This document shows, in pieces, positions 41,193-50,757 of a DNA stretch of 64,000 nucleotides. The stretch is from Pannonibacter sp. SL95 (lineage in GTDB: Bacteria; Pseudomonadota; Alphaproteobacteria; Rhizobiales; Stappiaceae). The notes below the pieces were generated by a model. It worked only from the letters and a program-made list of their open reading frames with translations, was not told the DNA's origin and did no database searches. The stretch spans positions 1,447,927-1,511,926 of the forward strand of contig NZ_JAPPRC010000006.1 of assembly GCF_026672425.1 (NCBI RefSeq). The letters are read 5' to 3'. Position 1 is the first letter of the stretch, and every line of letters begins with the position of its first letter. A program made the position numbers and the translations under genes.

Positions 41193-41834
41193 TCAGCGCC
41201 GGTACACCAGCAACTGGTTGTTCGCCGGCATGGCATGATCGGCGACGAGCGTCAGGCCGATGCCGCGGGCGAGCGCGTCGATGGCCTCAAAGTCGCGCAG
41301 GCCGCTCTCCGGATCCTTCTTGCGCAGGCTCTGGTCGAAGGCCTCGTTGCTCGGCGTGGTGAAGGCGCCGCCATATTTCATCGCGCCATAGATGGCGAGC
41401 GTGCCGCCTGAGGCCAGCGTTTCATCCACGCCGGCGAAGAAGGCCTCGACCCCGGCCCAGCTCATGATGTGCAGGCTGTTGGCGGTGAAGATGCCGTCAA
41501 AGGCATCGCCGGCCTCGCGGTCGGGCGTCGGCCAGGGCAGGTCGCGCACGTCGAGGCCGATGGGCTCAAACAGGTTGTCGAGATCGGTCTCGATGATCCG
41601 CTGCTCGAGGCCCGCCAGATGCTCGGGAATGTCGCTCGGCTGCCAGGTCAGATGCGGCAGGTTCCTTGAAAAATGCACCGCGTGCTGGCCGGTGCCGCTG
41701 GCGATTTCCAGCACCCGGGCCACATCGGCGAAGGCATCCTTGAGAATGGTGAGGATCGGCGACTTGTTGTTTTCGGCAGCTGCGGAAAAGGGGAGCATGG
41801 ACGCATCGCGGGTCAGAGGAACGAAGGCACGCAT
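41193..41834 (-). CDS. DUF938 SAM-dependent methyltransferase
   Basis: 213 aa. PFSAAAENNKSPILTIL at the N-terminus, the SAM-binding EIASGTGQHAVHF and the PHLTWQPSDIPE segment define the DUF938 class I methyltransferase family, as do NSLHIMSWAGVEAFF and LAIYGAMKYGGAFTTPSNEAFD. The substrate is not known. The stop is adjacent to the convergent membrane-protein gene and the start lies just after cobD, suggesting cotranscription with cobC-cobD. Confidence 0.92.
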   Translation of the reverse strand: MRAFVPLTRDASMLPFSAAAENNKSPILTILKDAFADVARVLEIASGTGQHAVHFSRNLPHLTWQPSDIPEHLAGLEQRIIETDLDNLFEPIGLDVRDLPWPTPDREAGDAFDGIFTANSLHIMSWAGVEAFFAGVDETLASGGTLAIYGAMKYGGAFTTPSNEAFDQSLRKKDPESGLRDFEAIDALARGIGLTLVADHAMPANNQLLVYRR

Positions 41835-41840
41835 CAGCCT

Positions 41841-42816
41841 TCAGAAAAGCACCAATGCCATCATGAGAACCAGCATTGCCTCGACGACGCAAGCCCCTGC
41901 GAGCACGCGCAGCGCACGCCGGATCTCGCCCGCGCCGATGTCCTTGCGGCCGCCCGGGTTCATGAAGGGGTCCTCGACCCTGTAGGTGGCATAGGCACGC
42001 GGTCCGGCAAGGGCGATATCCAGCGCGCCAGCCATGGCCGCTTCCGGCCAGCCGGCGTTGGGGGAGCGGTGCTGACGGGCGTCGCGGGCAACGCAGGCCA
42101 GTGCGCGGCCCGAGGACCCCGCCGGCCAGCGGCGCGGCGAGGGCGATGAACGCGGCCGCGAGCCGTGAGGCCGGCAGGTTGATCAGATCATCGAAACGGG
42201 CCGAGGCCCAGCCGAAGGCCAGATGCCGCTCGGTCTTGTGGCCGATCATGGAATCGGCGGTATTGACCGCCTTGTAGGCAAGGAGGCCGGGCAAGCCGAG
42301 CAGGGCAAACCAGACAACGGGGGCAACCACGCCGTCGGAAAAGTTCTCGGCGCAGGATTCGATCGCCGCCCGGGAGACGCCGGCGGTATCCAGCTGCTCC
42401 GGATCCCGCCCGACGATCATGGCAACGGCCCGGCGCCCGCCGGCAAGGCCGTCCCGCTCCAGCGCCACCGCGACGGCCCGCACATGGGTGTAGAGGCTGT
42501 TCTGCGCCAGCAGCACGCTCGACAGCAGCGCCAGCACGATCCAGCCATGGGGCAGCGCCAGCAAGGCCCGCTGCAGGGCATAGCCCACCGCAAGGCTGAT
42601 GATCAGCAGCAGGAGCAGCGTCACCACGCCAAAGGCGCGACGGGTGCGGTCGGACCAGGCCGGGCGGTTGAGGTGCCGGTCCAGGGCGCCGATCAGGTTG
42701 CCGATCCAGACCACCGGATGCGGCAGGCGGCGCCAGAGCCAGTCCGGGTCCCCGATCAACGCATCGAGCACCAGCGCGGCAAGCAGAACCCAGAGCAGGA
42801 ACGGATCGAACAGCAC
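41841..42816 (-). pseudogene. cobD: Cobalamin biosynthesis protein CobD, with a +1 frameshift
   Basis: CobD/CbiB membrane enzyme that attaches aminopropanol (phosphate) to adenosylcobyric acid. The first two thirds read LIGDPDWLWRRLPHPVVWIG, VGRDPEQLDTAGVSRAAIES, ENFSDGVVAPVVWF and NTADSMIGHKTERH, all CobD hallmarks. The frame breaks at a C run on the plus strand (42117-42120) and resumes as NAGWPEAAMAGALDIALAGP and DPFMNPGGRKDIGAGEIRRA to TGA 41841. Removing one base gives a normal 324 aa. Error or recent mutation is likely. It pairs with cobC upstream. Confidence 0.92.
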
Positions 42817-42819
42817 CGG

Positions 42820-43821
42820 TCAGATCTCGGCCATCGCATCCGCCAGCGCCGTGCTGAGACGGGTGAGCGCGGCGGCGCTCCCCGGCAGACCGAAGCGCAG
42901 CCAGGTTGGCGAATGATCGAAGCGCCGGGTCCAGATGTGGCGGCGGGCAAGGGCGGCATGCATCGCTTCTGCCTTGCGCAGGCCCGCGAGCGCATAGAGC
43001 GCGGTGCCGCCGAACACCGTGAGCCCGGCCATTGACAGGGCCAGCGTCAGGTCGGCCATCTCGTCGGCCAGCTGCCGCCGCATGGCGTCCTGCCAGGCAA
43101 GGTCCGCAAGAGCCGCCTGACCGACCGCAAGCGCCGGTCCGCTCACCGCCCAGCTTTCCAGCATCCCGGTTGCCTTGTCCGTAAGGTCAGGCCGCCCGGC
43201 GAGGAAGCCGAGGCGCAGCCCCGCAAGGCCGAAGAACTTGCCGAAGGACCGCAGCACCAGACAAGGCTCATCGCCCAGGTGAGGCAGCAGGCTCAGACCC
43301 GGAACCACATCCGAAAAGGCTTCATCCACGATGAGGAGACCGCCGCGGGCCTGCATCTGGCGCGCCAGATGCATGAGTGCGGCGGGCGACAGCATCCGGC
43401 CGTCCGGATTGTTGGGATTGACCAGAACCAGGATGCGCGTGTCCTCGGGGGCGTCATAGGCGGTCGGGATGTCGACCACGGTCCGGCCAGCGGCGCGCCA
43501 GGCATCGCCGTGGCTGGAGTAGGTTGGCCCGACGATGGCAACCGATCCGTCCGGCGCCAGTCGCGGCAGCAGCGGCAGGATCACTTGCGTCCCTGGTGCG
43601 GCCATCACGCCCAGCGGAGCGGGGACCCGATAAGCGGCGCGTGCGGCGGCAAGCAGTGCGGCAAGGTCTGCAGCCGATGGCAGGTCGGTCCACATGCGGC
43701 GCTCCAGCTGATCCGGGACGGGCCAGGCATGCGGATTGATGCCTGTCGACAGGTCGAGCCAGTCGCTGCGCGCTCCGCCATACGTCCGGATCGCTTCTGA
43801 CAAATCGCCGCCGTGCTGCAT
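42820..43821 (-). CDS. cobC: Threonine-phosphate decarboxylase
   Basis: 333 aa from the ATG at 43821, preceded by GGAGGA. The longer frame to 43932 has a proline-rich implausible N-terminus. It is a PLP-dependent fold type I enzyme supplying (R)-1-amino-2-propanol phosphate for the nucleotide loop. Motifs are MQHGGDLSEAIRTYGG, DLSTGINPHAWPVP, NPNNPDGRMLSP, VDEAFSDV, and RSFGKFFGLAGLRLGFLAG with the cofactor lysine. It lies immediately upstream of cobD, the usual pairing. Confidence 0.94.
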   Translation of the reverse strand: MQHGGDLSEAIRTYGGARSDWLDLSTGINPHAWPVPDQLERRMWTDLPSAADLAALLAAARAAYRVPAPLGVMAAPGTQVILPLLPRLAPDGSVAIVGPTYSSHGDAWRAAGRTVVDIPTAYDAPEDTRILVLVNPNNPDGRMLSPAALMHLARQMQARGGLLIVDEAFSDVVPGLSLLPHLGDEPCLVLRSFGKFFGLAGLRLGFLAGRPDLTDKATGMLESWAVSGPALAVGQAALADLAWQDAMRRQLADEMADLTLALSMAGLTVFGGTALYALAGLRKAEAMHAALARRHIWTRRFDHSPTWLRFGLPGSAAALTRLSTALADAMAEI

Positions 43822-44150
43822 GGTTGGGCTGGTCCTCCGTGCGCCCCCTGAGGGAGCCATCCTGCCTTGTCTAGCTGATCCGGATGGGGCTGGGGAGGGT
43901 GGATGCGGGTGGATGTGGCTTCTATCCGACATCGTGCCGAGATCCAGGCCGGGCGGACCAACGCTGCAGTTTGCGCAATCACGACGCCAAGGTCACATGC
44001 CTTGATGTAAATGACCTTAGGTAAACTGACGATCGGCAAGTATGAACACGTAGGATAAAATTGAAAATGGCACTTAACGTGAAATTATGGGACGTCGGTT
44101 AGGTTGCAAGCCGGTCAGACCTATGTAGCCCGTGAAGCAAGGTCACGCGT
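43822..44150. other. Gene-free stretch between divergent cobC and the GGDEF-EAL gene
   Basis: About 330 bp with no supported gene. The right half (43995-44110) is AT-richer and probably carries the promoter of the GGDEF-EAL gene. I see no cobalamin riboswitch signature here on either strand. Confidence 0.5.
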
Positions 44151-46475
44151 ATGTCCGTTCGCTTTACAGCTCTTGGAGATCACCGAAGCGGATCCGATAT
44201 GGACGAACTCGGCCAGACATCGCCCGTAACGCCGACTGAATCTGTCGACAACGCAGAAGGAGCGAAGCTTCTGAACGCATTGCGCGAGGAAAAGGCGTGG
44301 CTGCGTATTATGGTTGACCAAGTCTCCGACTACATGTTCGTCAAGGACACGCAGTGCCGTTTCATCATGGCCAATCGGGCCATGGCACAAGACCTTGGCT
44401 ACGACAGTGCCGAGGACTTGATCGGGCGCACTGATCTGGAGCTCTACGCCTTCCCGATTGCACTCGCCTTCTACCGCGATGCCAAGCAGGTGATGCGGAC
44501 AGACCAGCCGATCATCGACAAGGAAGAGTTTGTCGTTCTGCCCAATGGCACGAGGCGGTGGCTGGCTTCGTCAAAATTCCCCTTGCGCTCATCGACTGGC
44601 GAACTCGTTGGTGTGTTCGGGATCTCGCGCGATATCACCGAGCGCAAGAAGTCCGACCGGCTGCGCGACGGACAGGCGCAGGTGCTGGAAATGATTTCTT
44701 CCAGCGCTCCCTTGTCGGAGGCGTTGGATTGCCTTGTCCGGCTGATCGAGGATCAACTTGATGGAATGCTGGGATCGATCCTGCTGCTAGACGAGGATGG
44801 GGTCCACTTGCGCCACGGCGCGGCTCCAAGCCTTGATCCGGAATATTGCAAGCTGGTCGATGGCGTCGCGATCGGTCCCAAGGTCGGATCCTGCGGCACG
44901 GCGGCGTTCCGGGGTGAACAGGTGATCGTCTACGATATCCAGACCGATCCGCTCTGGCAAGACTTCCTGCCGCTTGCCGAGCTTGCGGGTGTTCGGGCCT
45001 GCTGGTCGATACCCATCCTGTCCCTGGCCGGGCGGGTGCTTGGCACGTTTGCGATCTACTCAAGGCAGCCGGTCGCCCCCGGTCCGTCCGAGCTGCGCCT
45101 CATCAATGACACTGCGCGAATCGCGGCCATCGCGATTGAACGCAAGCGGGCCGAAGAACAGATCCGTTTTCTGGCGCATCATGATCCACTCACCGGGCTG
45201 CCCAACCGTAGCCAGCTCGATGATTGCCTTAGGCAGGCCATCCGGCGCAGCGACGCGCTCTCGCATCAGGTTGCGGTGGTGTTTCTTGACCTCGACCACT
45301 TCAAGTCCGTGAATGACAGTTTCGGACACGCGGCCGGCGATCAGCTGCTGGTCATCGCCGCCGAGCGGATGAAAGCCAATCTGGGCAAGGACGGCGTGGT
45401 GCTGCGGCTTGGCGGGGATGAGTTCGTCTTGCTCGTCTCTGGCGACATGGCACGTCAGGACGCTCTTCAAGCATTTCTGGTCCGGCTCCGCGCGGCGATT
45501 GCCGAGCCGGTCGAGATCGAGGGACAAACGTTCCACATCACGTGCAGCATGGGGATCGCGCTCTACCCGAACAACGGGACCGATGCCGATACGCTCCTCG
45601 TGCATGCCGATGCCGCCATGTACGGAGCCAAACAGGCCGGGCGCAACACGTTTGAGGTCTACAATCCCGAACGCTCTGCCGAGAGCCCGACCGATCTCGT
45701 CCTGCTGGAAGAGATCCGTATCGGGCTGGCGCGGGACGAGTTCTCTCTGCTCTATCAGCCACAGATCGACCTGCGCACCGGACGTGTGCTCGGTGTCGAG
45801 GCGCTGGTGCGATGGCAGCATCCGGACCGCGGCCTGCTCTCACCGGACATGTTCATTCCCGTTGCCGAGGAAGGCGGGTTGATCAACGCGCTGGGCAAGC
45901 AGGTTCTGAAGATGGCCTGCCGTCAGGCACGCAATTGGCAGCAGATGGGGCTGCCGCCCGTCACCATGAGTGTCAATGTCTCGGCGCGCCAGTTTACCCA
46001 ACGGGGCTGGGCCGACCAGGTGAAGGGCATTTTGCAGAAGACCGGGCTGGATCCGTCAATGCTGGAGCTGGAACTCACCGAAAGCATGCTCATGCGCAAT
46101 GTGGAGCAGGCCATCGCGACGATGAACGAGCTTTGCGCGCTGGGCGTCCGCTTTGCCATCGATGACTTCGGCACCGGCTATTCGAGTCTCAGCGCCTTGC
46201 GATCGTTCCCGGTGTCACGTCTGAAGATCGATCAGGCCTTTGTTCGCGACGCTGCAGAGGACAGCAGCGGGCGTGGAATCGCTGAGGCGATCATTTCACT
46301 CGGGCACAAACTGCATCTCAACGTGATTGCGGAGGGTGTGGAGACGGAGGAGCAACTGGAGTTCCTCCGGGAATCCGACTGCGACGAGGCACAGGGCTTT
46401 CTCATCGCCAAGCCGCTGCCTGCTGCGGACATCGAGCGCTGGATTGGAAAAATCTGGGATCAGCCGGACGCCTGA
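44151..46475 (+). CDS. PAS-GAF-GGDEF-EAL cyclic-di-GMP signalling protein
   Basis: 774 aa, with no membrane segment or signal peptide. A PAS domain with PAC (about residues 45-165) includes KDTQCRFIMANRAMAQDLGY and GVFGISRDITERKK. A GAF domain (about 175-325) includes GSCGTAAFRGEQVIVYDI. The diguanylate cyclase domain has the intact active site GGDEF near residue 421. The phosphodiesterase domain has EALVRWQHP near 550, FAIDDFGTGYSSL and GVETEEQLEFL, so both halves may be active. It probably adjusts c-di-GMP in response to a cytoplasmic signal. It is the last host gene before the prophage. Confidence 0.95.
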   Translation: MSVRFTALGDHRSGSDMDELGQTSPVTPTESVDNAEGAKLLNALREEKAWLRIMVDQVSDYMFVKDTQCRFIMANRAMAQDLGYDSAEDLIGRTDLELYAFPIALAFYRDAKQVMRTDQPIIDKEEFVVLPNGTRRWLASSKFPLRSSTGELVGVFGISRDITERKKSDRLRDGQAQVLEMISSSAPLSEALDCLVRLIEDQLDGMLGSILLLDEDGVHLRHGAAPSLDPEYCKLVDGVAIGPKVGSCGTAAFRGEQVIVYDIQTDPLWQDFLPLAELAGVRACWSIPILSLAGRVLGTFAIYSRQPVAPGPSELRLINDTARIAAIAIERKRAEEQIRFLAHHDPLTGLPNRSQLDDCLRQAIRRSDALSHQVAVVFLDLDHFKSVNDSFGHAAGDQLLVIAAERMKANLGKDGVVLRLGGDEFVLLVSGDMARQDALQAFLVRLRAAIAEPVEIEGQTFHITCSMGIALYPNNGTDADTLLVHADAAMYGAKQAGRNTFEVYNPERSAESPTDLVLLEEIRIGLARDEFSLLYQPQIDLRTGRVLGVEALVRWQHPDRGLLSPDMFIPVAEEGGLINALGKQVLKMACRQARNWQQMGLPPVTMSVNVSARQFTQRGWADQVKGILQKTGLDPSMLELELTESMLMRNVEQAIATMNELCALGVRFAIDDFGTGYSSLSALRSFPVSRLKIDQAFVRDAAEDSSGRGIAEAIISLGHKLHLNVIAEGVETEEQLEFLRESDCDEAQGFLIAKPLPAADIERWIGKIWDQPDA

Positions 46476-46659
46476 CAGGCGCAAAAGCACGCAGCACATC
46501 GTCCCCAAGGGATAATACCGCGGTCAAATCAGCAAAAATGCCGTTTGTTATCAATGTGCTAGGGAAGGCTGGAGGCCTCGCCCGGACTGGGATTTTGCTG
46601 GTTTTTCAACCGGTTGAGGCTGGTGTGGGACGAAAGGCACCGTGTTTAACTCCAATGGG

Positions 46660-47803
46660 TTAGGGGCGGGGCTGTCCCACTTTTTTCGGGCGTGAGAGGA
46701 GGCGTGGGGCGCCTTCGTCGGCAAGGCGCTTGCGCTCGGCAGAGCGGGTGTAGCCTTCTGCCTGGCGCAGCTGGGTCCAGCCGAACATGGACAGGAGTTG
46801 CGCGGCGGTGGCGCCGTTCTCGGCGGCGGTGACCGCGTTGGCCTTGCGGATGCCGTGGCTTGAGCAGTGGGTCAGGCCGGCCTCGTCAAACCATTTGCGC
46901 ATGCGCTGGCCGAGCCCTTTCTCGCTGTAGGGCTTGCCGTGGTCATTGATCAGCAGGGCGAGATGGCCGCCGTCTGCGGGCAGGGCGGCAATCGCCTCTG
47001 CGAGCGGCGGCAACACGATCATGTCGACGACGGTGCCAGACTTGCGCGCGGTCTTTTTCGGGCGAATGGCAAAGCGCTGGATCCGGATCTCGTTGCCGTC
47101 CGCGTCCTGGTCCGTTGTCCAGTAGAGGTGCTGGCGGCCGAGCTTTGACACGTCGGAGACGCGCAAGGATGTGTAGCGGAAAATCAGGAAGGCGAGGCGG
47201 GCCTTGGTGCCCGGGCCATGCGTGTCGAGATAGGCTTGCATCTCCGCCTCGGTCAGCGGGTGGTGACCGGTCGATGCGGTTTCGATCTTCTTGACCGTCT
47301 CGGCGGGATTGGCGCTCGCGAGCTTTTCCTCGACCGCCCACTTGAACAGGGCCGACAGCGCCTTGACGCGGTGGTTTGCGGCCTCCGGCGCCTCGATCTT
47401 CTGGTCGCGCAATGTGGCGATGTGGGAGGAGCGCAGGCCGGCAAAGGCCATTTCGGCGAGGCGCTGGCCGGACTTGCTGAGACAGGTTTCATCGCCGATG
47501 CCGTCGAGGACGCGGCGCTTTTGTTCCAGCGTGCTTTTTGCCAGCAAAGACTTGTTGCGGCGCAGGTATTCGCGCACCAGCCAGGCGTAGGTGCCCTTGC
47601 GCGGCGGTTTCCGCCATCGGCTTTGGCCGGGTGTCGGCCTTGACATAGGGCTGGCCGAGGCGGGCGCAGGCCAGCTCGTCATAAAAGGCATCAGAGCCAT
47701 AAGGCTCGCGCAGGCGGATCTTGGGCAGGCCGGCGCGGCGATAATAGCAGCGCAGGTTGCCGTGGCGGTCCTTGTCGAGGACGATGCCTTTCTCGCGCTT
47801 CAT
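46660..47803 (-). pseudogene. int: Tyrosine-type integrase, with a +1 frameshift
   Basis: Site-specific recombinase at the left end of the prophage. The start at 47803 gives MKREKGIVLDKDRHGNLRCY, and an arm-binding region extends to about residue 60. The frame breaks near 47611-47612, just after RPKPMA, and continues KPPRKGTYAWLVREYLRRNK. Removing one G gives 380 aa. Catalytic residues visible are R in RYTSLRVSDV, H-x-x-R in SSHGIRKANA and the tyrosine in AEGYTRSAERKR. The box II histidine/tryptophan position is W (FGWTQL). The frameshift would inactivate excision and integration if real. Confidence 0.9.
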
Positions 47804-47816
47804 GGCGTCCCTGTGG

Positions 47817-48095
47817 TCAGTCGACAAAATCGTCATGCAGGCGGGCTGTCCGCGCCGGGGCCGGGTTGCCGTTGGCGTGGGGCAGCTCGTCAAAGTGGCG
47901 ATCCAGTTCGACAATATCCCAAACGAGCCGACCTGCAAGAGCCCGCGCCGCCGGCATGACGCCCTCAGCGACCAGGCGGTCGAACAATGTGACGCTGATG
48001 CCGACATATTGTGCCGCCTGGCCCCGGTTGAGGCCGCGCGGGGCAACCGGCATGCGCCGTGTGTCAGCCTTGGTCAGATCGAGCGCGGCCGTCAT
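47817..48095 (-). CDS. AlpA/excisionase-like HTH protein
   Basis: 92-aa protein with a winged-helix MerR/AlpA-type motif, RGLNRGQAAQYVGISVTLFD, then LVAEGVMPAARALAGRLVWD and a C-terminal acidic/basic tail. It lies 13 bp upstream of the integrase start, the usual xis position. It probably directs excision or regulates int. Confidence 0.75.
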   Translation of the reverse strand: MTAALDLTKADTRRMPVAPRGLNRGQAAQYVGISVTLFDRLVAEGVMPAARALAGRLVWDIVELDRHFDELPHANGNPAPARTARLHDDFVD

Positions 48096-48098
48096 CGG

Positions 48099-48362
48099 TC
48101 AGCCTCCGAGCGCTGTCATGTAGAGGTCGAGGATGGCCTCCTCCTCCTGACGTTCGTGCGGCTGCTTCTTGCGCAGGGAGATGACCTTGCGCAGGATCTT
48201 CGGGTCAAAGCCGTTGCCCTTGGCCTCGCCATAAACGTCCTTGATGTCATCGGAGATGACTTTCTTTTCCTCCTCGAGGCGTTCGATGCGCTCGATGAAC
48301 GCGCGGAGTTGATCGCCTGCGGGCATCGGGACGCTGAGGGTGATCTCGCTGGTCTCGGTCAT
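48099..48362 (-). CDS. gapR: GapR-family (DUF2312) DNA-binding protein
   Basis: 87 aa from the ATG at 48362. [20 protein letters not shown] is the coiled-coil N-terminal helix. [20 protein letters not shown] and [20 protein letters not shown] are the DUF2312 core, very close in length and sequence to the chromosomal GapR of Caulobacter (about 89 aa), which recognises overtwisted AT-rich DNA and is needed for replication and cell-cycle progress. Here it is encoded in the early operon of a phage, next to xis and int. It may bind phage DNA or compete with host GapR. Confidence 0.9.
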   Translation of the reverse strand: MTETSEITLSVPMPAGDQLRAFIERIERLEEEKKVISDDIKDVYGEAKGNGFDPKILRKVISLRKKQPHERQEEEAILDLYMTALGG

Positions 48363-48367
48363 GGGGG

Positions 48368-48874
48368 TTACTCCGTGGGGGTGGTGATTTCGACGGGGAT
48401 GTCCAGCGTTTCGCAGTTCCGACTTTCCGTGAACTGCCAGCAGCGCAGGGCGAGACGGTGGCGTTTCTGCCAATCATGGACGGTCGCGCGGATCGCTGCT
48501 TTAAGCTCGCTCTCCTGATCCGGTGAGATTTCGTCGATTGGATGCGGCAATCCCTCCACTGTTCCGCAGTCGTTGTCGTCCATGCGCTCGGCGGCGAAGG
48601 CGATCATGTCATCGATATCGAGCCACTCTGCGAGATTTTGATTGTTGTCTCGGTACTCGCCGATATGGGCTTTGAGGCGCCATCCGCCCTGATCGTCCTG
48701 GTACTCGCCGCCCCTGTCGGATCTCAGCATCCGGACCAGGTCATCGCGGCTTTTGGCGGGGCCAATGGCGAGGTTCTCGCCGCCGTCATAACTTGCCCAC
48801 CAGTTCCAATCGCCGGGGCAGGGGTGTTGCTTCTCTGCGGGGGCGATCGGGTGCATCTGCGGGATTGGTGTCAT
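48368..48874 (-). CDS. Phage early protein, unknown
   Basis: 168 aa from the ATG at 48874, directly upstream of the GapR gene. The N-terminal part ([39 protein letters not shown]) looks like a globular DUF found in alphaproteobacterial phages. The C-terminus contains [20 protein letters not shown]. No catalytic motif is recognised. Confidence 0.75.
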   Translation of the reverse strand: MTPIPQMHPIAPAEKQHPCPGDWNWWASYDGGENLAIGPAKSRDDLVRMLRSDRGGEYQDDQGGWRLKAHIGEYRDNNQNLAEWLDIDDMIAFAAERMDDNDCGTVEGLPHPIDEISPDQESELKAAIRATVHDWQKRHRLALRCWQFTESRNCETLDIPVEITTPTE

Positions 48875-48879
48875 GGGGG

Positions 48880-49222
48880 TTACTCCCTTGGGATGAGGCC
48901 GCGCACGCGGGCGGCGTTGAGGATGGCGTTTGCGACGGCGCGGATGTCGGCGGCTTTGGATGGCTCGTCCATCTCCTCGGCGGCGGCGGCGTCGCTTTGC
49001 AGGGCCGGCGGCGCAGGCGAGGAGGCGCAGGCGCGTCGGGCGCAGATCAAAGCCGCGCCCGGGCTGAGGCTCTGCCGCCGGCATGGTCCAGGCCTCATTG
49101 AGGAGCTGGACCTGCTGCAGCAGGGCTTCACGCACAGGCTCGTTGCCGACCAGCATGTGCGCGATGGTGCGGGACAGCTCGCGCAGCTGGTGGCGCAGCT
49201 CGGTCTGTTCGGTCTCGGTCAT
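48880..49222 (-). pseudogene. Small phage protein with a +1 frameshift
   Basis: The start at 49222 gives MTETEQTELRHQLRELSRTI and continues to EAWTMPAAEPQPG. The frame then shifts at a C run on the plus strand (49058-49060) and resumes AALICARRACASSPAPPALQ to EEMDEPSKAADIRAVANAIL and TAA 48880. Removing one base gives 113 aa with coherent composition. The family is unknown. Confidence 0.6.
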
Positions 49223-49656
49223 GCTGCCTCGCGCGCTGGTGTTGCGGCGCTGACGCGCGCGCGCATCATGAAGGCGCGGAAACCAAGATCTGGACAGCTG
49301 TCGCTGAAGCGCAGCCATGCCGTGTATCTGGCCTGTGCGCGGGACTCCGCGGCGATGCTGATTTCGATGTCGTCGAAGGCGACAAGAAACAGGCGCTGCT
49401 TGTTGCCGAGCTGGAGCAGGTGGCGGGCGAGTGCGGCGCGGCCTGCGTCTGTGACCTGGTAGCAGTGCATATCGCTGCCGATGATGCGGATTTGCCTCCA
49501 GTGCGGCGGCTCAAAGCCCTCTGTCTCGTCGGTCGCATAGTGGTTGCGATAGCTCGGGCGCAATGGATCGAGCGGCCTGCCAAGCGCATGGTCGATCCGG
49601 TCCATGGTCGTGTCGTCCAGCTGGCGGTTGATGCTGGGATTGTCAGTCAGAGGCAC
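49219..49656 (-). CDS. Phage early protein, unknown
   Basis: 145 aa starting at GTG 49656. It contains NHYATDETEGFEPPHWRQIR and a segment HCYQVTDAGRAALARHLLQL resembling the winged-helix end of small regulators, followed by RYTAWLRFSDSCPDLGFRAF. The stop overlaps the next gene start (ATGA). Confidence 0.7.
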   Translation of the reverse strand: MPLTDNPSINRQLDDTTMDRIDHALGRPLDPLRPSYRNHYATDETEGFEPPHWRQIRIIGSDMHCYQVTDAGRAALARHLLQLGNKQRLFLVAFDDIEISIAAESRAQARYTAWLRFSDSCPDLGFRAFMMRARVSAATPAREAA

Positions 49657-49828
49657 GGGCTTTCTCCTTGATGACCTTGACCTTGGTAACGAGGGTGCGG
49701 CGCTTGCTGGCGACCTCGTTGGCGATCTTGCGGGCCTAGGCGGCGGTGGCGGCCGATATGCCCATGGTGGTGTTGTCGGTGAAAAACGCCTTGAAGGGCG
49801 TCAATGGCGGGGAGGAGCGGTCAAGCAT
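49643..49828 (-). pseudogene. Small phage ORF interrupted by an in-frame amber codon
   Basis: The ATG at 49828 overlaps the preceding gene stop and encodes MLDRSSPPLTPFKAFFTDNT, then MGISAATAA. A TAG at 49738-49736 follows. The same frame stays open for 30 more codons (ARKIANEVASKRRTLVTKVK, ending RASD) to TGA 49643. No start codon lies between the TAG and the remaining part, so it reads as one 61-codon gene with a single premature stop. Confidence 0.5.
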
Positions 49829-50495
49829 GGCCTGGCTCCAGCGTGTCGATGTTGCCGATGTGAACGCTAAAGCTGATGGCTGCCACCCAAGGATTAACAT
49901 CCCATTCGCCGGGGCCGTGCAGGCTGTCCCAGAGCGTGCAAAAGCTCTGGGCAGCAGTCGGGCAACATTGTGTGCCGGGGAATAGGTAATCCACCCACCC
50001 ATTTGTATCACGCCAAACGCCCTCGGCTTTGGCATCTGCCTCGCTGATCTCCTGTAGCAGCTGGACGCGAACGTCCGTCACCAGCAACGTCAGGCGCGAT
50101 GCCCAGCGGGGCATGTGGATGGATGGCTTCCACGGCGGATTATCCAGCGTGCTTTCCGTGTCCGGGTCGAACCATGTCAAGCGACTGTCAGTGGCGCGAA
50201 ACCAGACTTTCTGCTCCCCGACTGGCCGGCCCAATTCGTCGTCAATGTCGTGGCCAACTACAAAGGCTTCCCGGACCCAAAGCTTGTCGCCAACAGCGTA
50301 GGGCGCTGCGCGATCAGGCTGCGTGCTGGAGCCGCAACGGCGCATCCCCTCATTTTTACGGGCGTAGATCGGCCACGTTACGTAGCCGGGTCCGTCGCTT
50401 TTGAGCGGCTTCAGCACGCGCCGCGTTTGCGTCTTCCTGCCGTCGAGCAAGGCTCGAACCATCGGCGCGCTGAAAATGATCGGACGGTCACGCAT
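49821..50495 (-). CDS. ASCH-like phage protein
   Basis: 224 aa from the ATG at 50495. MRDRPIIFSAPMVRALLDGR then KTQTRRVLK is the conserved start of a widespread phage family with an ASCH/PUA-like fold, further supported by YAVGDKLWVREAF, SIHMPRWASRLTLLVTDVRV and the C-terminal LWDSLHGPGEWDVNPWV. ASCH domains are thought to bind RNA or modified nucleotides. The family is sometimes annotated as a morphogenetic protein, without proof. Confidence 0.8.
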   Translation of the reverse strand: MRDRPIIFSAPMVRALLDGRKTQTRRVLKPLKSDGPGYVTWPIYARKNEGMRRCGSSTQPDRAAPYAVGDKLWVREAFVVGHDIDDELGRPVGEQKVWFRATDSRLTWFDPDTESTLDNPPWKPSIHMPRWASRLTLLVTDVRVQLLQEISEADAKAEGVWRDTNGWVDYLFPGTQCCPTAAQSFCTLWDSLHGPGEWDVNPWVAAISFSVHIGNIDTLEPGHA

Positions 50496-50757
50496 GCCCG
50501 GCCTCTCCCTGAGTCGCGGTGTGCAGGCTGTAGCGACCGAGGTCGGCGGCAATGTCGTGCCACGCGTCGGAGGCAAACTCGGCGTGGTCGATATGCAGTG
50601 CCGAACAAGCAAGGACAAAGGCTGTCAACAAACAGTACGCTGCGCTGTTTTGGCCTGAGTTTTGTGGCTGTACCAGCTGTGCGGCGCGCATCAGGGTCAT
50701 CGCGCGGGTGACCGTGGTGCGGGCGTCGGCGGGTTGGGGTGTCTGGTCTGTCATCAA
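50488..50757 (-). CDS. Phage small protein, paralogue of the next gene
   Basis: 89 aa. RAMTLMRAAQLVQPQNSGQN and AAYCLLTAFVLACSALHI align with the product of 50754-51032, so the two are tandem duplicates. Helical, with no known domain. It overlaps the ASCH-like gene start by 8 bp. Confidence 0.7.
   Translation of the reverse strand: MMTDQTPQPADARTTVTRAMTLMRAAQLVQPQNSGQNSAAYCLLTAFVLACSALHIDHAEFASDAWHDIAADLGRYSLHTATQGEAGHA

Noticed and set aside
43822..44150. Second cobalamin riboswitch before cobC
   Set aside because: None of the B12-box or CTGCCCCCGCAACTG-type elements is present on either strand.
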